The notes beneath the pieces are model-generated. The model was given only the letters and a program-made list of their open reading frames with translations, searched no databases and was not told where the DNA came from. A stretch of DNA of 64,000 nt from Daphnia pulex (taxonomy: Eukaryota > Arthropoda > Branchiopoda > Diplostraca > Daphniidae), in the NCBI RefSeq assembly GCF_021134715.1, contig NC_060027.1, positions 2,976,001-3,040,000 of the forward strand, given 5' to 3'. The position numbers and the translations under genes were made by a program. Below, piece by piece: positions 24,573 to 36,586 of this stretch (its first letter is position 1; the number at the start of each line of letters is the position of its first letter).

Positions 24573-27468
24573 ATGAAATATCTATTGATGGTTATTAGTT
24601 TCCTTTTATTATGGGTAGTAGAAGGACGGTCTCAGCACCTGACGAATCCCTTTTCATCGCTGACGGACGAGGATCGAAGCTGGAACATGTGGAGGAGAAC
24701 CATCGACGAACAACTAGAAGAATCTGGGTCCGCTTTTGATTTAACTTCGCTACTTCACAACGTTTTCGTCGCGCTGAAATCTTCTTCATTTCCAACGGCT
24801 GTGGCTAGCAACATTTCCCAACAGTGTCTACAAGACAGTCAGTTGTATGTCCACAGTCTTTACACCAACCGGAGCCTATGGGCCTTGCAAAGTAAGTAAC
24901 AAACAATTGTAATTTTCTTATTTTGAAAAATCTGCGACTGTAATTTGATGTTGGGTTTTAATAGTGAAGGAATCATCAGGACAATTGCCACCGGGATTGT
25001 TTGGTTCGTTTAATTTCCAAGCGGACGGACTGTTTGACGAATGCCAGGCCGTTAAGGCGCCCGATTTCGACGGGCAGTATTGTAAGGTCTTTTTCAAAAC
25101 TGCGCCCGTCAACCAGTCAGAAATCGTCCCTCAAAAATCGACAGGTGAGGAACAAAGTGAGCGGAGCAACTTTATAACCATTTTCCAGCTGTTGGGCAGA
25201 TTTCTGGGTACCGATCGAGTCGATCCGAAATTATCCGCGGCGGATGCTTATTCCCACCTCTTGCCCAGCGTCAGCTTCTGTTTACCATCATCCTGCAGTG
25301 CAGAAGATCTCGGCCAAGCCGTCGCTGAACTCATTGGCAGTTACGTCATAGCTAATAAATCTATCGTGACCATCACTGACGAGCAATACTGCTTTAAAGA
25401 AAGCAACAGTCCACCTGCTTTGGATGGAGCCACCATCACAGTCATGTAACAGTTGCCAATAATGAGATAATTAAAGATCTAATTCATTTCCTATACGGGT
25501 TATATGCAGAGTGGTTTTGAGTCTTATCGGTTTTCTGGTTGTGTCGGCAACAATTCACGAAGCCTGGCGAATGTACCGCGGAACGGATTTTGACGCCAAG
25601 AAGGATGGTACGGCCATTATTGCTCTGCATTGTTTCTCGATATTAAACAACGGACGTAAAATCCTGTCGATGAAAGTTCCGGTCTCATCCAGCGACAATT
25701 TCGGATGCATTCACGGCCTCCGCTTCTTTTCCACCTGCTGGGTCGTTGTGGGTCACACCTGGAACTTTATGATATCGAAAATCCTGAATCCGAAAGCCGC
25801 TTACAAGGTCGAACTTTGACAGATTGAATTTCTTGAATTCAATTATCTTATAGTTTTTCTATTTTGATCATAAGCAGGACGCACTGGGTTTTGGTATGCA
25901 GACCATTGGCAACGCCACCGTTTCGGTTGACACTTTCTTCTTGATGAGCGGCTTACTGGTGTCGTTCCTTTTGCTCCGCGAGCTGGACCGCAACAAAGGC
26001 AAATTCAACGTCGGCCTCTTCTACCTGCATCGATACCTGCGACTCACGCCAGTCTACGCCGTCATCCTCGGCTTTGTTGCCACTTTGATGGTCTACCTGG
26101 GCACCGGCCCCAATTGGTACAGCGTGACTTTCTACGCAGACGCTTGCCGCACCGCCTGGTGGAGGCAGTTCCTCTACAGTTAGTTCACAATCCAAAATTT
26201 TATTTGAATTGAAGGCGAATAATATTTTATTAATGCCCATATGATTTTATTTTGACAGTTAACAATGCGAAAACACAGGTAAAAATAAATTCAATTGACA
26301 CTTGAATAGGAATTGTTATCAAACTAAATAATTCTTATAATATGAATTTGACCAGTGCATGGGACAATCTTGGTACTTGGCTATTGATATGCAACTGTTT
26401 ATCCTATCGCCGCTCTTTATTTATCCGCTTTGGCGCTGGAAGAAATTCGGATTGGCTTGGCTGGCCTTCGTTACGCTTTTGTGTCACGCTGCCATCTTCG
26501 CCGTCTATGCCATTTACGACCTTCCTCCCACAGTTATCATCACACGAAGGTACTATCTCTAGAATTATTTAATGATAGTTATTTTCTACCGTAATTCCAT
26601 CTGAATTATTTTGATCCAGCAATAAAGATAATGCAGTGTCGGAATATTACGTCCATTATTACCTGAAGACATGGGCCAGAGCGCCACCTTACCTTCTCGG
26701 AATTGGGGTAGGGTGGTATTTACATATCACCAAACAATCGGGAAATCGATTGACAAAGGTATAAAAGATTATTTCCATATCCCATAATGAAGGATTGCAC
26801 TTATACAACATTTTTGAATGGGAAAAATTAAAGTCTTTAGTGGCCATTGGATGGACATTATCCGCAATTGTTGGACTTGCCATCGTCTACGGTCTGTTCC
26901 CCTACGTCGATCAGTTCAAAGTTCCCGAAATCAGTTCGGCTGTCAAAATGACTTACGGGCCGCTGCACAGAACGGCCTGGGCTTGCGTCATAGCCTGGAT
27001 TATCTTGGCCTGTTCTCGTGGTTACGGAGGTATATTTTTGGATAAACATTTCCAGCGGATTTCGGAGTGATTAATATTGTCTAATTGCGCATATTAGGTT
27101 TCGTGAATCGGATCCTGTCGTGGAAGGGATTCCTACCGCTTGGCCGACTGACTTATTGCGTCTACCTGATCCACTATGACTATCTGAACGTGTTCTACGC
27201 CGCCGTGCGCAAGCAGTTCTATTACACAATGTTCGAACAGTTCACCACTTGTTTCGGCGTTCTCGTCGTCACGTTCGCCCTGGCATTTGTGGCGTCAGTC
27301 ACTGTTGAAGCTTCTTTCCTGAATTTGGAGAAATTCATCTTCGCTTTTAAGCTCAAAGGTGATTTCACTATTAAAAGGCCGACCCGCTTCTATACTGAAA
27401 TATTCATATTAAATCCTATAGGCAAATCGAAAGATGAAATCGAGCCCAAAGTTGACGGGAAAACGTAG
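24573..27468 (+). CDS. NRF-domain acyltransferase-3 family membrane protein, paralogue A (nose resistant to fluoxetine-like)
   Basis: Multi-pass membrane protein of the nrf-6 type: an extracellular Cys-containing NRF domain followed by an acyltransferase-3 membrane domain. The biochemical reaction is not established for the family; nrf-6 in nematodes acts in drug uptake and lipid/yolk handling. Exons: 24573-24891, 24965-25445, 25510-25807, 25878-26178, 26259-26278, 26356-26549, 26620-26758, 26834-27029, 27098-27358 and 27422-27468, giving 751 residues in consistent phase. A signal peptide (MKYLLMVISFLLLWVV) precedes the NRF domain with YCFKE and FCLPSSCS. The first membrane helix spans the exon 2/3 join. 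The conserved HGLRFFSTCWVVVGH segment carries the family His residues. The fifth exon is a 20-nt microexon. The last intron (63 nt) is stop-free and optional. It is 55-60% similar by eye to the next gene. Confidence 0.9.
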
Positions 27469-27674
27469 GAGGAGCCCACGGGAAATTGAAATTGATAAAT
27501 CGACTTTTATAATAGAAGAATCAAATCAAATGTCAATCTTTTTTCTTCTTATGAGCCACTACAGATTTACGCCAAGTCTTTTGTTTTTTTGTTTTTTTGA
27601 AATATAAGACCGGCTGAGTATATTCAATACAAATCTGAAATTGTTATGGTGCTCATATGGTTTATTCAAATAAA

Positions 27675-27807
27675 TTCTCCAGGCGAGGCTCGAACTCGCG
27701 ACCTCGGCATTTCTTTTATGCTATTTAATCTTTAAGTGATTGTTAGCTTTTTGCATTATATTACTGTCGTATAAGTACCATGCGCTAACCAACTGCGCCA
27801 CTGGAGA
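27675..27807 (-). tRNA. tRNA-Ile(UAU), intron-containing, copy 3
   Basis: Complete cloverleaf with the same arms as copies 1 and 2 and anticodon TAT. The intron is longer than in copy 1. It lies between the two NRF paralogues on the opposite strand. Confidence 0.93.
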
Positions 27808-28064
27808 TGACGCTAGGAAAATATTTAGATATACAGAACAAATCAAAAGTAAATGCAAAAATTGTTTTGACAGCGCGGAACAATGCGCAAAAAAAATGCG
27901 GAATCACGAGTTGCCGTTTATGATTTAATAATATGAATATGGAAAATAGATTCAATGTCCTTTTTCTTAGAAGATTTGTGTACAAGTAGTGTGACTGTAT
28001 TTTCATTCTTAAGTCTGCGTGTTCAATTAAAATCAGTAATTTGTTTGACGTATTTAAAATGAGA

Positions 28065-28190
28065 TTCTCCAGGCGAGGCTCGAACTCGCGACCTCGGCAT
28101 TACTTCTTATCTTATCTTTAATTCAATGTTAGTTTTGCATATTTTACTGTCGTATAAGTACCATGCGCTAACCAACTGCGCCACTGGAGA
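28065..28190 (-). tRNA. tRNA-Ile(UAU), intron-containing, copy 4
   Basis: Complete cloverleaf with anticodon TAT and an intron. A TTTT run follows within about 10 nt on the transcribed strand, making this the copy with the clearest Pol III terminator. Confidence 0.94.
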
Positions 28191-28596
28191 TGTATCAAAG
28201 ATTAAAATAAGATGAATGAATTCTCACTATATAAGGAAGAAACTGCCAACCATCTGAAATTTTCCCCACATATTAAAATTGTGTTGACCAGCCCAATCTC
28301 TCGATACTGACTGATTAAATCAATGCAATATCTGTGTTTTCATGAGATTATTCTTGCCATGTATGGAAGAAAATGCCAATCGCCTGCAACATCGGACTAT
28401 GGATTATTCAATACGTTATACAGATAGCTGGATCGAGCCGTGCAGTATTGAACAGCGTGTGACAGATAGCCTAATAATACTAACGTCTGATAAGAGATGA
28501 CCAATCTAGTGTCCAAATAAATAATAGATTTGGACAGACGTTGTAACTCCGGCATGGTACACGGTGTTTAAACAACACCAGTCTTTTTTCGTTACC
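28191..28596. other. intergenic, upstream of NRF paralogue B
   Basis: Contains the promoter and 5' UTR of the following gene. A TATATAAGG sequence at about 28228 lies 370 bp before the start codon, further than usual, so the transcription start is not fixed. Nothing else is recognised. Confidence 0.4.
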
Positions 28597-31419
28597 ATGG
28601 GTTCCATCCTGCGAACCGTTAGCTTTTTCCTGTTTTCGGTAGGATATTGCCAATCTCAACAGTTTCTAAATCCGAATTTCATCATTTCAGCCGAGAGTGA
28701 GCGAACCTTTGAGCAGTGGGGGAACGCCATCAACGAGCAACTAGAGCAGCAGCAATCTGGAGACAGTTATGATTTCATGTCGCTACTTCGACAGGTTTTT
28801 ACAGCTCTGAAATCTTCATCGTTCCCCACTGCTGTAGCCAACAACATCAGTCAACAATGTCTAGAAGACAGTCAGTTCTACGTCAACAGCCTCTACACCA
28901 ATCAAAGTCGGTGGGCCATTCAAAGTAAGTTATTTTTTAAATAGAAAATAATTATCATTAAAATTGGACCTTAATATTATGTCATTTATTTTTTAGTGCT
29001 GGAATCAACGGCGAAACTACCTACGGGGTTGTTTGGATACAACAACATTCACGCGGATGGGTTGTTCGACGAATGTCTGGCCGCTCGGGCGCCTGGATTC
29101 GATGGTCAGTACTGCAGTGTTTTCTTTCAACCAGTTGCAGTCAATCAATCGGAAATCCTTCCACCGGAATCTTTGTTTGACAACGCAATTGAGGAACGGA
29201 ACAACTTGATAACAATTTTCCAGTTACTGGGTCGAATTTCGGGATCGGATCGGGTCCAACCCAAAGTGTCGGTGGCGGATGTCAACACTTATCTTTTCCC
29301 GAGTACAACCTTCTGTCTGCCGTCATCTTGCAGTGCGGAAGATCTCGGCCAAGCGGTGGCCGAGCTTATCGGCAGTTACGTCATCGCTAATAACTCTTTG
29401 GTGACAGTAACCGACGAACTTTATTGTTTTAAAGAAAACAATGATCCCGATCCACCTGCCTTCGACGGAGTCGTCATTACCGTCTTGTATAATTTATTTA
29501 GTCCGTATTTAACTATTCAACAACTTCTATTAATTTGTATGACATCATTTGAACAGGACAGTGTTCGGTATTGTTAGTCTTTTGATTGTATTGGCCACCA
29601 CTCACGAAGGCTGGCGAACGTACTGCGGGACCGAATTCGATGCCGAGAAGGATGGAAAGGCCATTACTGCTCTCCACTGTTTCTCGATAGTAAACAACGG
29701 CCGTAAAATCCTGTCGATGAAAGTGCCTGCCTCTTCCAGCGACAATTTCGGATGCATTCACGGCCTCCGCTTCTTTTCCACTTGCTGGGTCGTCGTGGGC
29801 CACACGTTCATTCTTGCATCCAGCAGAACTATCAATCGAATAGCGGTTGTAGAGGTCAGATTCTTGGATATCTAATAGTCTGATTATTTGATTTCATTTG
29901 ATTATTGCCTACGATTTATTTTGCAGGATTTTAAAACGGTGGGCATGCAAACTATTGGCAACGCCTCCGTTTCAGTTGACACGTTCTTTTTAATTAGCGG
30001 TTTGCTCGCATCGTTCCTCTTGCTCCGGGAATTGGACCGTAACAAAGGAAAATTCAACGTCGGCCTATACTACTTGCATCGATATTTGAGACTGACTATC
30101 GTGTACGCTTTCGTTCTTGGATTTATTGCATCTTTAAATGTTTACGTCGGTACCGGTCCCAACTGGTACGACGTGAATAAATATTCAAACGCTTGTCGTC
30201 TCGCATGGTGGAGGCAATTTCTCTACAGTAAGTTCCATGTTATTGATAATTATTTCACCTGATTTTTTTAATTGATTTGATTTGGACAGTTAACAACTTA
30301 TTTCCTACGGATCCTAATTACGGTGTAAGATATTTAATTTCATGATATAACTGCCCTCAATGATTTTAAATCGTTATTCATGTCATCAGTGTATGGTGCA
30401 AACGTGGTATCTGGCTGTCGACATGCAACTCTTTGTCGTCGCTCCTCTGCTCATTTATCCAATTTGGCGATGGAAGAAATGGGGACTTGCCTGGCTGGCC
30501 TTTATTGCGCTACTTTGTCAAGCGTCCATCTTCTACGTTTATGCCAAATACGACCTGAGCCCTACAGCTTGGGCCACCAGAACGTAACTGCTGATCAAAT
30601 GACTTTCATAATTATAATCAACACCTTTTTGTTTTAAAATAATTTAGCGATGATTGGGCCACGATTACTGATTACAATGATCACTACTATTTCAAACCGT
30701 GGACTAGAGCACCGCCGTATTTGGTGGGAATCTTGGCCGGCTGGTACTTGAGCATCACCAAACACTCTCCAACTCGACTGTCGAAAGTATATCCATTTAT
30801 ATACCTAACATTTTCAGAGTTTACGACCAGCATGTTTATGTGTTCATTTTATTCAAGTCTTTAGTGGCCATTGGATGGACATTATCCATAGCTGTTGGTT
30901 TGGCCATCGTCTACGGTTTGGCTCCCTATGTCGATGAGTCGACAGTGCCCGAGATTAGTCCAGCGCTCAAAATGACTTATGGGCCCTTGCATCGGACCGC
31001 TTGGGCTTGCGTCATAGCCTGGATTATTTTCGCTTGTTCTCGAGGATATGGAGGTAAATATGTTTTTTTTTTAAATATCTAATCAACAATCATTATCAAA
31101 CTCCTTTTTTGACCAAACTGTTGACTTTGCAGGTTTCGTTAACAGGCTGTTGTCATGGAGGGGATTCATCCCACTTGGGCGGCTGACTTATTGCGTTTAC
31201 TTAGTCCACTTGGATTACCTGATAATTTTCTACGCCGCTGTGCGTAAGCAGTTTTATTACACTTTGTATGAACAGTTCACCACTTGCTTCGGTGCTCTGG
31301 TCTTCGTTTTTCTACTGGCTTTTGTGGTATCCCTCACATTGGAAGCATCTTTCCTCAACTTGGAGAAATTCATCTTCTCTTCGAAGCCCAAAAGCGATTC
31401 ATTATCAAAGAAATCTTAG
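28597..31419 (+). CDS. NRF-domain acyltransferase-3 family membrane protein, paralogue B
   Basis: Tandem paralogue of the gene at 24573 with the same exon pattern: 28597-28924, 28997-29486, 29557-29854, 29927-30227, 30290-30324, 30390-30583, 30648-30786, 30858-31053 and 31133-31419, giving 755 residues. The signal peptide is MGSILRTVSFFLFSVGYC. The NRF domain (FCLPSSCSAEDLGQAVAELI) and acyltransferase-3 helices follow, with HGLRFFSTCWVVVGH, SVDTFFLISGLL and TYCVYLVHLDY. The fifth exon is 35 nt against 20 nt in paralogue A. The extra 63-nt intron of paralogue A is absent. ATG 28597 is chosen because it opens the signal peptide. Role as for paralogue A; substrate unknown. Confidence 0.9.
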
Positions 31420-31484
31420 ACATGTCCCTCTTATTTGAGAATTTATATACTAAATGTAATTGTGAAACTATGCTGCATGCCTTC

Positions 31485-31490
31485 AATAAA
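31485..31490 (+). terminator. polyadenylation signal of NRF paralogue B
   Basis: AATAAA 66 bp after the stop codon. Confidence 0.65.
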
Positions 31491-34400
31491 AATGGATGTA
31501 ATAGATAAAGGAAATGATCGACATTTGGATGCTAGGGAATATTCGTCTCAGCACCTCCTCCAGCCGGTGCTTTGCGATGCTATTTGAATTTTGAATTTTC
31601 GGTAACTGTTTCAATTTTGTTCGCTAGATGGCAGGCGAGTTTGTCTATAATCGAGTTTCATTTTTCATAAATTGGCAGCACCGCTTTTCTACGGAAATTC
31701 GTCTGCACTGTCCAAACACTCAAACAGAAACAATGTGTCGATGCTCTCTGCTCTGTCAGCAAACAGCATTTAGCTCAGCTCAGTCAGTGGTGGTTGGTTG
31801 CAGAAACGCAGTGTAGGCAGAACAAGCTGCCAACTTAGCATAGTATTGCATAAACGTTTTAGTCATTCAATTATTGTGAGCATTTAGCAAATAATTCCGT
31901 TCCCTTTTGTTTCTCAGACAATCGTATCAAAGTTACGGTGCCCCTTCCCCCACACGTGGCTCAAACAAAGCGTTCAATCAAGTAAGGCTGTTCCAATATT
32001 CCCGGACTACATCAGTGGATGAAATAAAGCATGGATTGTTTCACCTGCTATGAATGCTCAATCTCTCCATGCTGAAAAAAGAGTGAGTGCTACTAGAACA
32101 TTTTATTGTGTCTTTATCGGGCTTAAGTTATCACCACTTAGCTTAAACTCAAATCGCACAACCATAAGTCTAGCTGTTCAAGTACATTGTGATACCATGA
32201 AGCCATCTGTGAATATAAAGTCAACACAAACGCTCAGTGTCAGCAACCACTACGTTCATAAACTGCTAGGTGCTAGCCACAATGTTTTGCCTGTAAAAGC
32301 AAGAATGCGAATTTCCAGTCAACGAGAGAATCACCATGGGTCACAGTTTCATATCAGAGAATCCATACAACACAAGAAAAACAATATTAGACTAGAAGTA
32401 AGACTTTGGCAAATCCTAATTGTGTTGACATTTTTGGTGACAATAATATTTTAATTGTCAGTTTCTTCAACATGCCTGTAGATCTTGGCAATTCAATCTG
32501 ATCATGTGGCCTGAAACTCCTGTACACATTTTCCCAAATGTCGTCTCTTGCTTCACGTACGTTCGTTTCGTCACATGCAGAATTACTTCAGAAAGTAGAA
32601 GTAATTATGTTGGTCAACTCTTTAACCCTAAAGTTACATACACATTTAGTTATTTGATGGCTTTGTTTCTGACAAACAGTAATTGAGTTTTTATTTTTCT
32701 ATTAAGTATTAACAGACTGGGTAAGTCTGAGCTTCTTCATTGCAGTCCAATGTGCAAATGGATTTGTTGCAGCCAGCTGGTGAAAGGTGTTCTTCTTGCA
32801 GGCTTGCTACCTTAAGGTCTTTAGGTTTTTAGGTTGTAGCTTTCATCACATGCAGAAACACTACATAACATTTGAAGTAATTAAATTGATCAACTTTTTG
32901 CTTTGCTTTATGCTGCTGACTTCTCAGTTAAGACTGTTTAAAAGCTTGCCAACTGTTGATGTTTGTAAAAGTAATTCATAGAGAGATTGCTTACTTTGAC
33001 TATGTATCTGTCAATTTGTTATGTCACACATGATTTTTTGTGTTGAAATTGTGTCCACCAGGTGCCGGAGCCGGAGTGTCTGTTCGTGAGTGACGAAATA
33101 CCGCTATTTGCTTTCGAGACAGGACAGAAATGTGTTGCTGACAGTGTTTTTCGAGGTCTGAGCCTTCCTCCCTATTTTTCTCTTTTACATTTAGAAATGA
33201 TAAGGTATTTCCACGCCATTAAACCAACCTGAAGCGAAAGCGAATCATTCTTAAGCAAGTAAGTGAATCGTGGGAGTTGACTTTTCGAAAAGTCCTTTTT
33301 AATCTACCTTAATTAATTTTTTTAAAGTAATATGTCGAAGATCTGGCCTTTCTTCACGTGATCGCTGCTGTGTCATGAAAATGCGTCTTTGAGACTATAT
33401 TGCAAGACTAAAATGTGATGAAAACAGGAAATCTGAAATGGTAATAATTTACTTGTAAGATAAACCAAATAGGTTAGCATTTTGTTCTTGATGTTGAAGA
33501 CAAGTGACTTCTTATTTCGTGATTCAAATTAAAATAGCTTTTGTGGAAACTTTTGTCAGTTTCTAAAGAGTTTTAACTTTTTATATTGAACTGATATTTC
33601 CTTCATTCTTAAAAACTTGAAATGAAATCTTCATTATGTGATGATCTCTGGTCATCTTCTTGATTTTGTTTTCTCTAGTTTAGTGTACAGTACATTTGAA
33701 GTAAATTTTTTTATACAAAAAATCGCAAAACAAATCACAGGAAATATTTGCAACTGATGGGTAACTTTAGATTACCCATGTAATCTCATTGGATAAATGA
33801 GAGGATATTCTCTGTAATATCTCCTATCTCCATACCCCTGCCGTGACTTGTGTGTGCTCCATCAGTTTTTTTCGTATTTTTTAAATTAGTCGGTTGAGTT
33901 GCGTAAATTGGCAAAGCCGCTTTAATTTCCACGAAAGTTCGTCTGCTCACCAATGCTCCCCAAATGCAAAAGTCAAAACGGTCAAAACGTCAGAATTCTA
34001 AGATTTCAACCCCAATTTTCACGAATTGAATTTTCTTATCATAAACTTCCGACGTGCTGGCTGTTTTACTCGGTAGAATTTGGTGTCTGTCTGAGACGAA
34101 GAAAATTTTGAGACTATGTGGCGTCTTCTATGTACGCTAGAACTAGAAGGTGATCGTACTCGATCCTTTTTGTTGTCAGGTTTGTTTTATGAATCATATA
34201 TTTAAATTTAAATGTGTTTATTAATTTCCTTAAAACCAAGCTGTAACTGTCAGCGATTGAAGACCAAAGAGTAGATTCCTTTGTTTAATTTTGGTGTAAT
34301 TTTACGTAAAATCTTAAGATGTGGTTTGATGTGATTGAATTTTCATCGTTTACCCCATTTTTCGTATTTGGGTAAGCTTGTTCACCCTTAGACTCTGTAA

Positions 34401-34727
34401 AATCTTTTACTTCTTAACAAATTTAAGTAACTGCTTAATTCTACTTTAAAATACTTCGTTCATATGGTTCGTAGGCCTAGTGAACAGAAAGTTACCGACG
34501 ACGAAAGTCCAGCAATCATGCATTCTTCCGACTCGTAATAATGAGTAAATGTTTCGTTTTTTTTTAACGTGGAGTTTCGTTTCAATTCAACTATTTTTTC
34601 TCTATGTGCACTCGTACGTTACTTAAAATGTTCTAAATTAAATTTTGGTATATTTTCAACATGTTCCAACTGATGCAGTGTTCATTAATTATTTTTAAAA
34701 TACCATTGTAGATTTCAACCTGCAGAC
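31491..34727. other. gene-poor interval between NRF genes and the palindrome
   Basis: No recognised protein. Sequence near 31670-31720 (GGCAGCACCGCTTTT, then TTCGTCTGC) recurs in diverged form at 33910-33960, and a segment near 32550-32620 recurs near 32840-32910, so the region is partly internally duplicated. Exon-like pieces are visible (acceptor at about 31917 with a GTAAGG donor at about 31982; acceptor at about 33060), which would fit a spliced non-coding or decayed transcript. Confidence 0.35.
32050..32454 (+). CDS. open frame of 134 codons, unrecognised
   Basis: An ATG-initiated frame with a hydrophobic C-terminal end (LWQILIVLTFLVTIIF) that would suit a tail anchor. No domain or family is recognised. 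The codon pattern and surroundings do not look strongly coding, and a GTGAGT donor-like sequence lies early in the frame. Possibly chance. Confidence 0.15.
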   Translation: MNAQSLHAEKRVSATRTFYCVFIGLKLSPLSLNSNRTTISLAVQVHCDTMKPSVNIKSTQTLSVSNHYVHKLLGASHNVLPVKARMRISSQRENHHGSQFHIRESIQHKKNNIRLEVRLWQILIVLTFLVTIIF

Positions 34728-35083
34728 GTTTGCATATCCTTCACGCTTGAAGGTCGAGGGAAACATTGTGTAAAATTGTCAATGCGGCGGTGTAGAGATT
34801 GGGTGAGAACTGGACGTGTTTCATCATTTTCAGCAGGTACAATAGCCGCAAGGCTCAGCCATTTGGTATTGATTTTGGTTTTTGTAGACCCAACCCCAGC
34901 AACGTCAACCTAAAGAAGGAAAGGCCAGTTTGCATTTCCTTCACTTTCGAAGGTCACGGAGATCATTACGTAAAACTGTCAATGCGGTGGTGTAGAGGTT
35001 GGGTGAGGACGACACGTGTAACATATCAAGCAGGTACAAAAGCCGCAAGGTATAAGATGTGGGTCAGGGTGAGAAAAATGTCG

Positions 35084-35091
35084 TATAAAAG
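35084..35091 (+). promoter_or_regulatory. TATA box of decayed Tyr-rich gene 1 (left arm)
   Basis: TATAAAAG lies about 32 bp before an ATCAGTCG initiator (35113-35120), a textbook arthropod core promoter. Similar upstream modules, each with a TTCAC..GAAGGTC block and a GTGTAGAGATTGGGTGAG-like block, are repeated at about 34728, 34930 and 35510. Confidence 0.6.
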
Positions 35092-35112
35092 GAGAGAGAA
35101 AAGTCGACAAGG

Positions 35113-35465
35113 ATCAGTCGAACGAGTATCTCCGACACGGTAACAACTTCAGCGCACTATTGGTCACCAGCTGCATTCTTCATCGTATCATCATCAGTTC
35201 GCAATCCCAAGTAAATATTCTGTTACTTGTTATTTAGTATCAATTTCTATTGTTTTTTAGTCAGTAGAATATTAATGTTCCAATAATTTATTGTTTAGCA
35301 AACTGTGGCGTCGTGCTGCTGTTGGTTGTTGTCCTGAAATACTACTCCACCGAGGCTTCAAAGTATTACACTACAATTTATGCTGCCGCGAGATGCATCA
35401 CTAAAGAGCTCGAGTTCTACATCGTGATCCCATTCGTATTAAGCCATAACCATTTGGTATTAATT
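35113..35465 (+). pseudogene. decayed Tyr-rich (YYTT) repeat gene 1, left arm
   Basis: A 5' exon (35113 to about 35210, GTAAAT donor) has no ATG where the related copies suggest the start should be. The second exon begins after TTTAG at about 35301 with a signal-peptide core (GVVLLLVVVL) joined directly to a few Tyr-rich repeats (KYYSTEASKYYTT), then runs out of frame similarity. The copy looks truncated and non-functional. The intact family appears to be secreted Tyr-rich repeat proteins; the role is unknown. Confidence 0.55.
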
Positions 35466-35689
35466 TGATATTGTTTGTTGTACACCCACCCCCAGCAACG
35501 TCCAATTAGCATGTCCTTCACCCTTGAAGGTCGCGGAGATCATTATGCAAATCTGTCAATGCGGTGGTGTAAGGTTGGGTGAGAACAGAAAGTGTTTGCT
35601 ATATTATCGAGGAGGTATAATAGTCGTAAGGCTTAAGAGAGGGGTCAGGGTGAGAAAAAGTCGTATTAGTGGCAAGAGAAAAGTCAATA

Positions 35690-36485
35690 GGGATCAGTCG
35701 AGTGAGTATCTCCATCACGGCAACAACTGCAGCCCACTATTTGTCACCAACTGCCTTCTTCATTGTACAACCAGTTCGCAATCACGGGTAAAAATTCATC
35801 TTTATTTCGAGTCGTGAATCAATTTTGTCTTGTTTTCAGTTTATATTAGTAGTTATGAGTTTATATTCGATAATGTTCAAATCGTTTATATTGTTTAGTT
35901 CACTCTGGCGCCGTGCTGCTGTTTGGTGTCTTATCGTTGAAGGTTGGGTCGACCACGGGTTTACTGATGTCTTCTGGTCATGGTGGAGACCAAGCAACAG
36001 CAGCGAAAGAATACTACACCACGCCGCCGCCTTACTACGCAACGAAGTCAACATACGCAACATCTACTTACAACACCGAGGCCCCCAAGTGCTACACCAC
36101 CAAGGCTCAAGAGTTACGCTACAAATAACGCTGCCCCGAGTTACATCACCAAAGCGCCTGAGTACTACATCCCCGAGGCACTACAACTGAGGCGGCGAAG
36201 TACTACGTAGCCTATGCTTACAACACAGCAGCTGCTCCTTCATACTACGTTGAACTGAAATACTACACCAAGGCTGCAGTTAACTACACCACAACCTACG
36301 CTACACCTAGCTACTATGACGAAGCCCCCAACTACTACACCGAAGAGGCCACATGTTACACATCAACGTACAGTGCCCCAGTTTACTACACCGAGGAACC
36401 CAAGTATTACTCTGCTCCAAGCTACTACCAAACTGAGGCTCCTGTTTACCAAGGCCACCGAGTATTATACTACAACCAAACGGTA
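35690..36485 (+). pseudogene. decayed Tyr-rich (YYTT) repeat gene 2, left arm
   Basis: A 5' exon ending in CACGG before GTAAAA (start codon apparently changed to ACG) is followed by a main exon from 35899. That exon has a signal-peptide core (GAVLLFGVLSL) and repeats such as KEYYTTPPPYYATKSTY and TEAPKCYTTKA. A one-base insertion near 36114 and further frame changes near 36177 and 36450 break the repeat frame, which otherwise continues to a GTAAAT donor at about 36481. The upstream promoter copy has a degraded TATA box. Confidence 0.6.
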
Positions 36486-36586
36486 AATATTGTTTCTACA
36501 TGTTTTGTTTCACTTTATTATTTTTTTCTCTTTGTTAATATGATATTTCATATTGAAAATTGATGTTCATATTTTGTACCGTCTAG

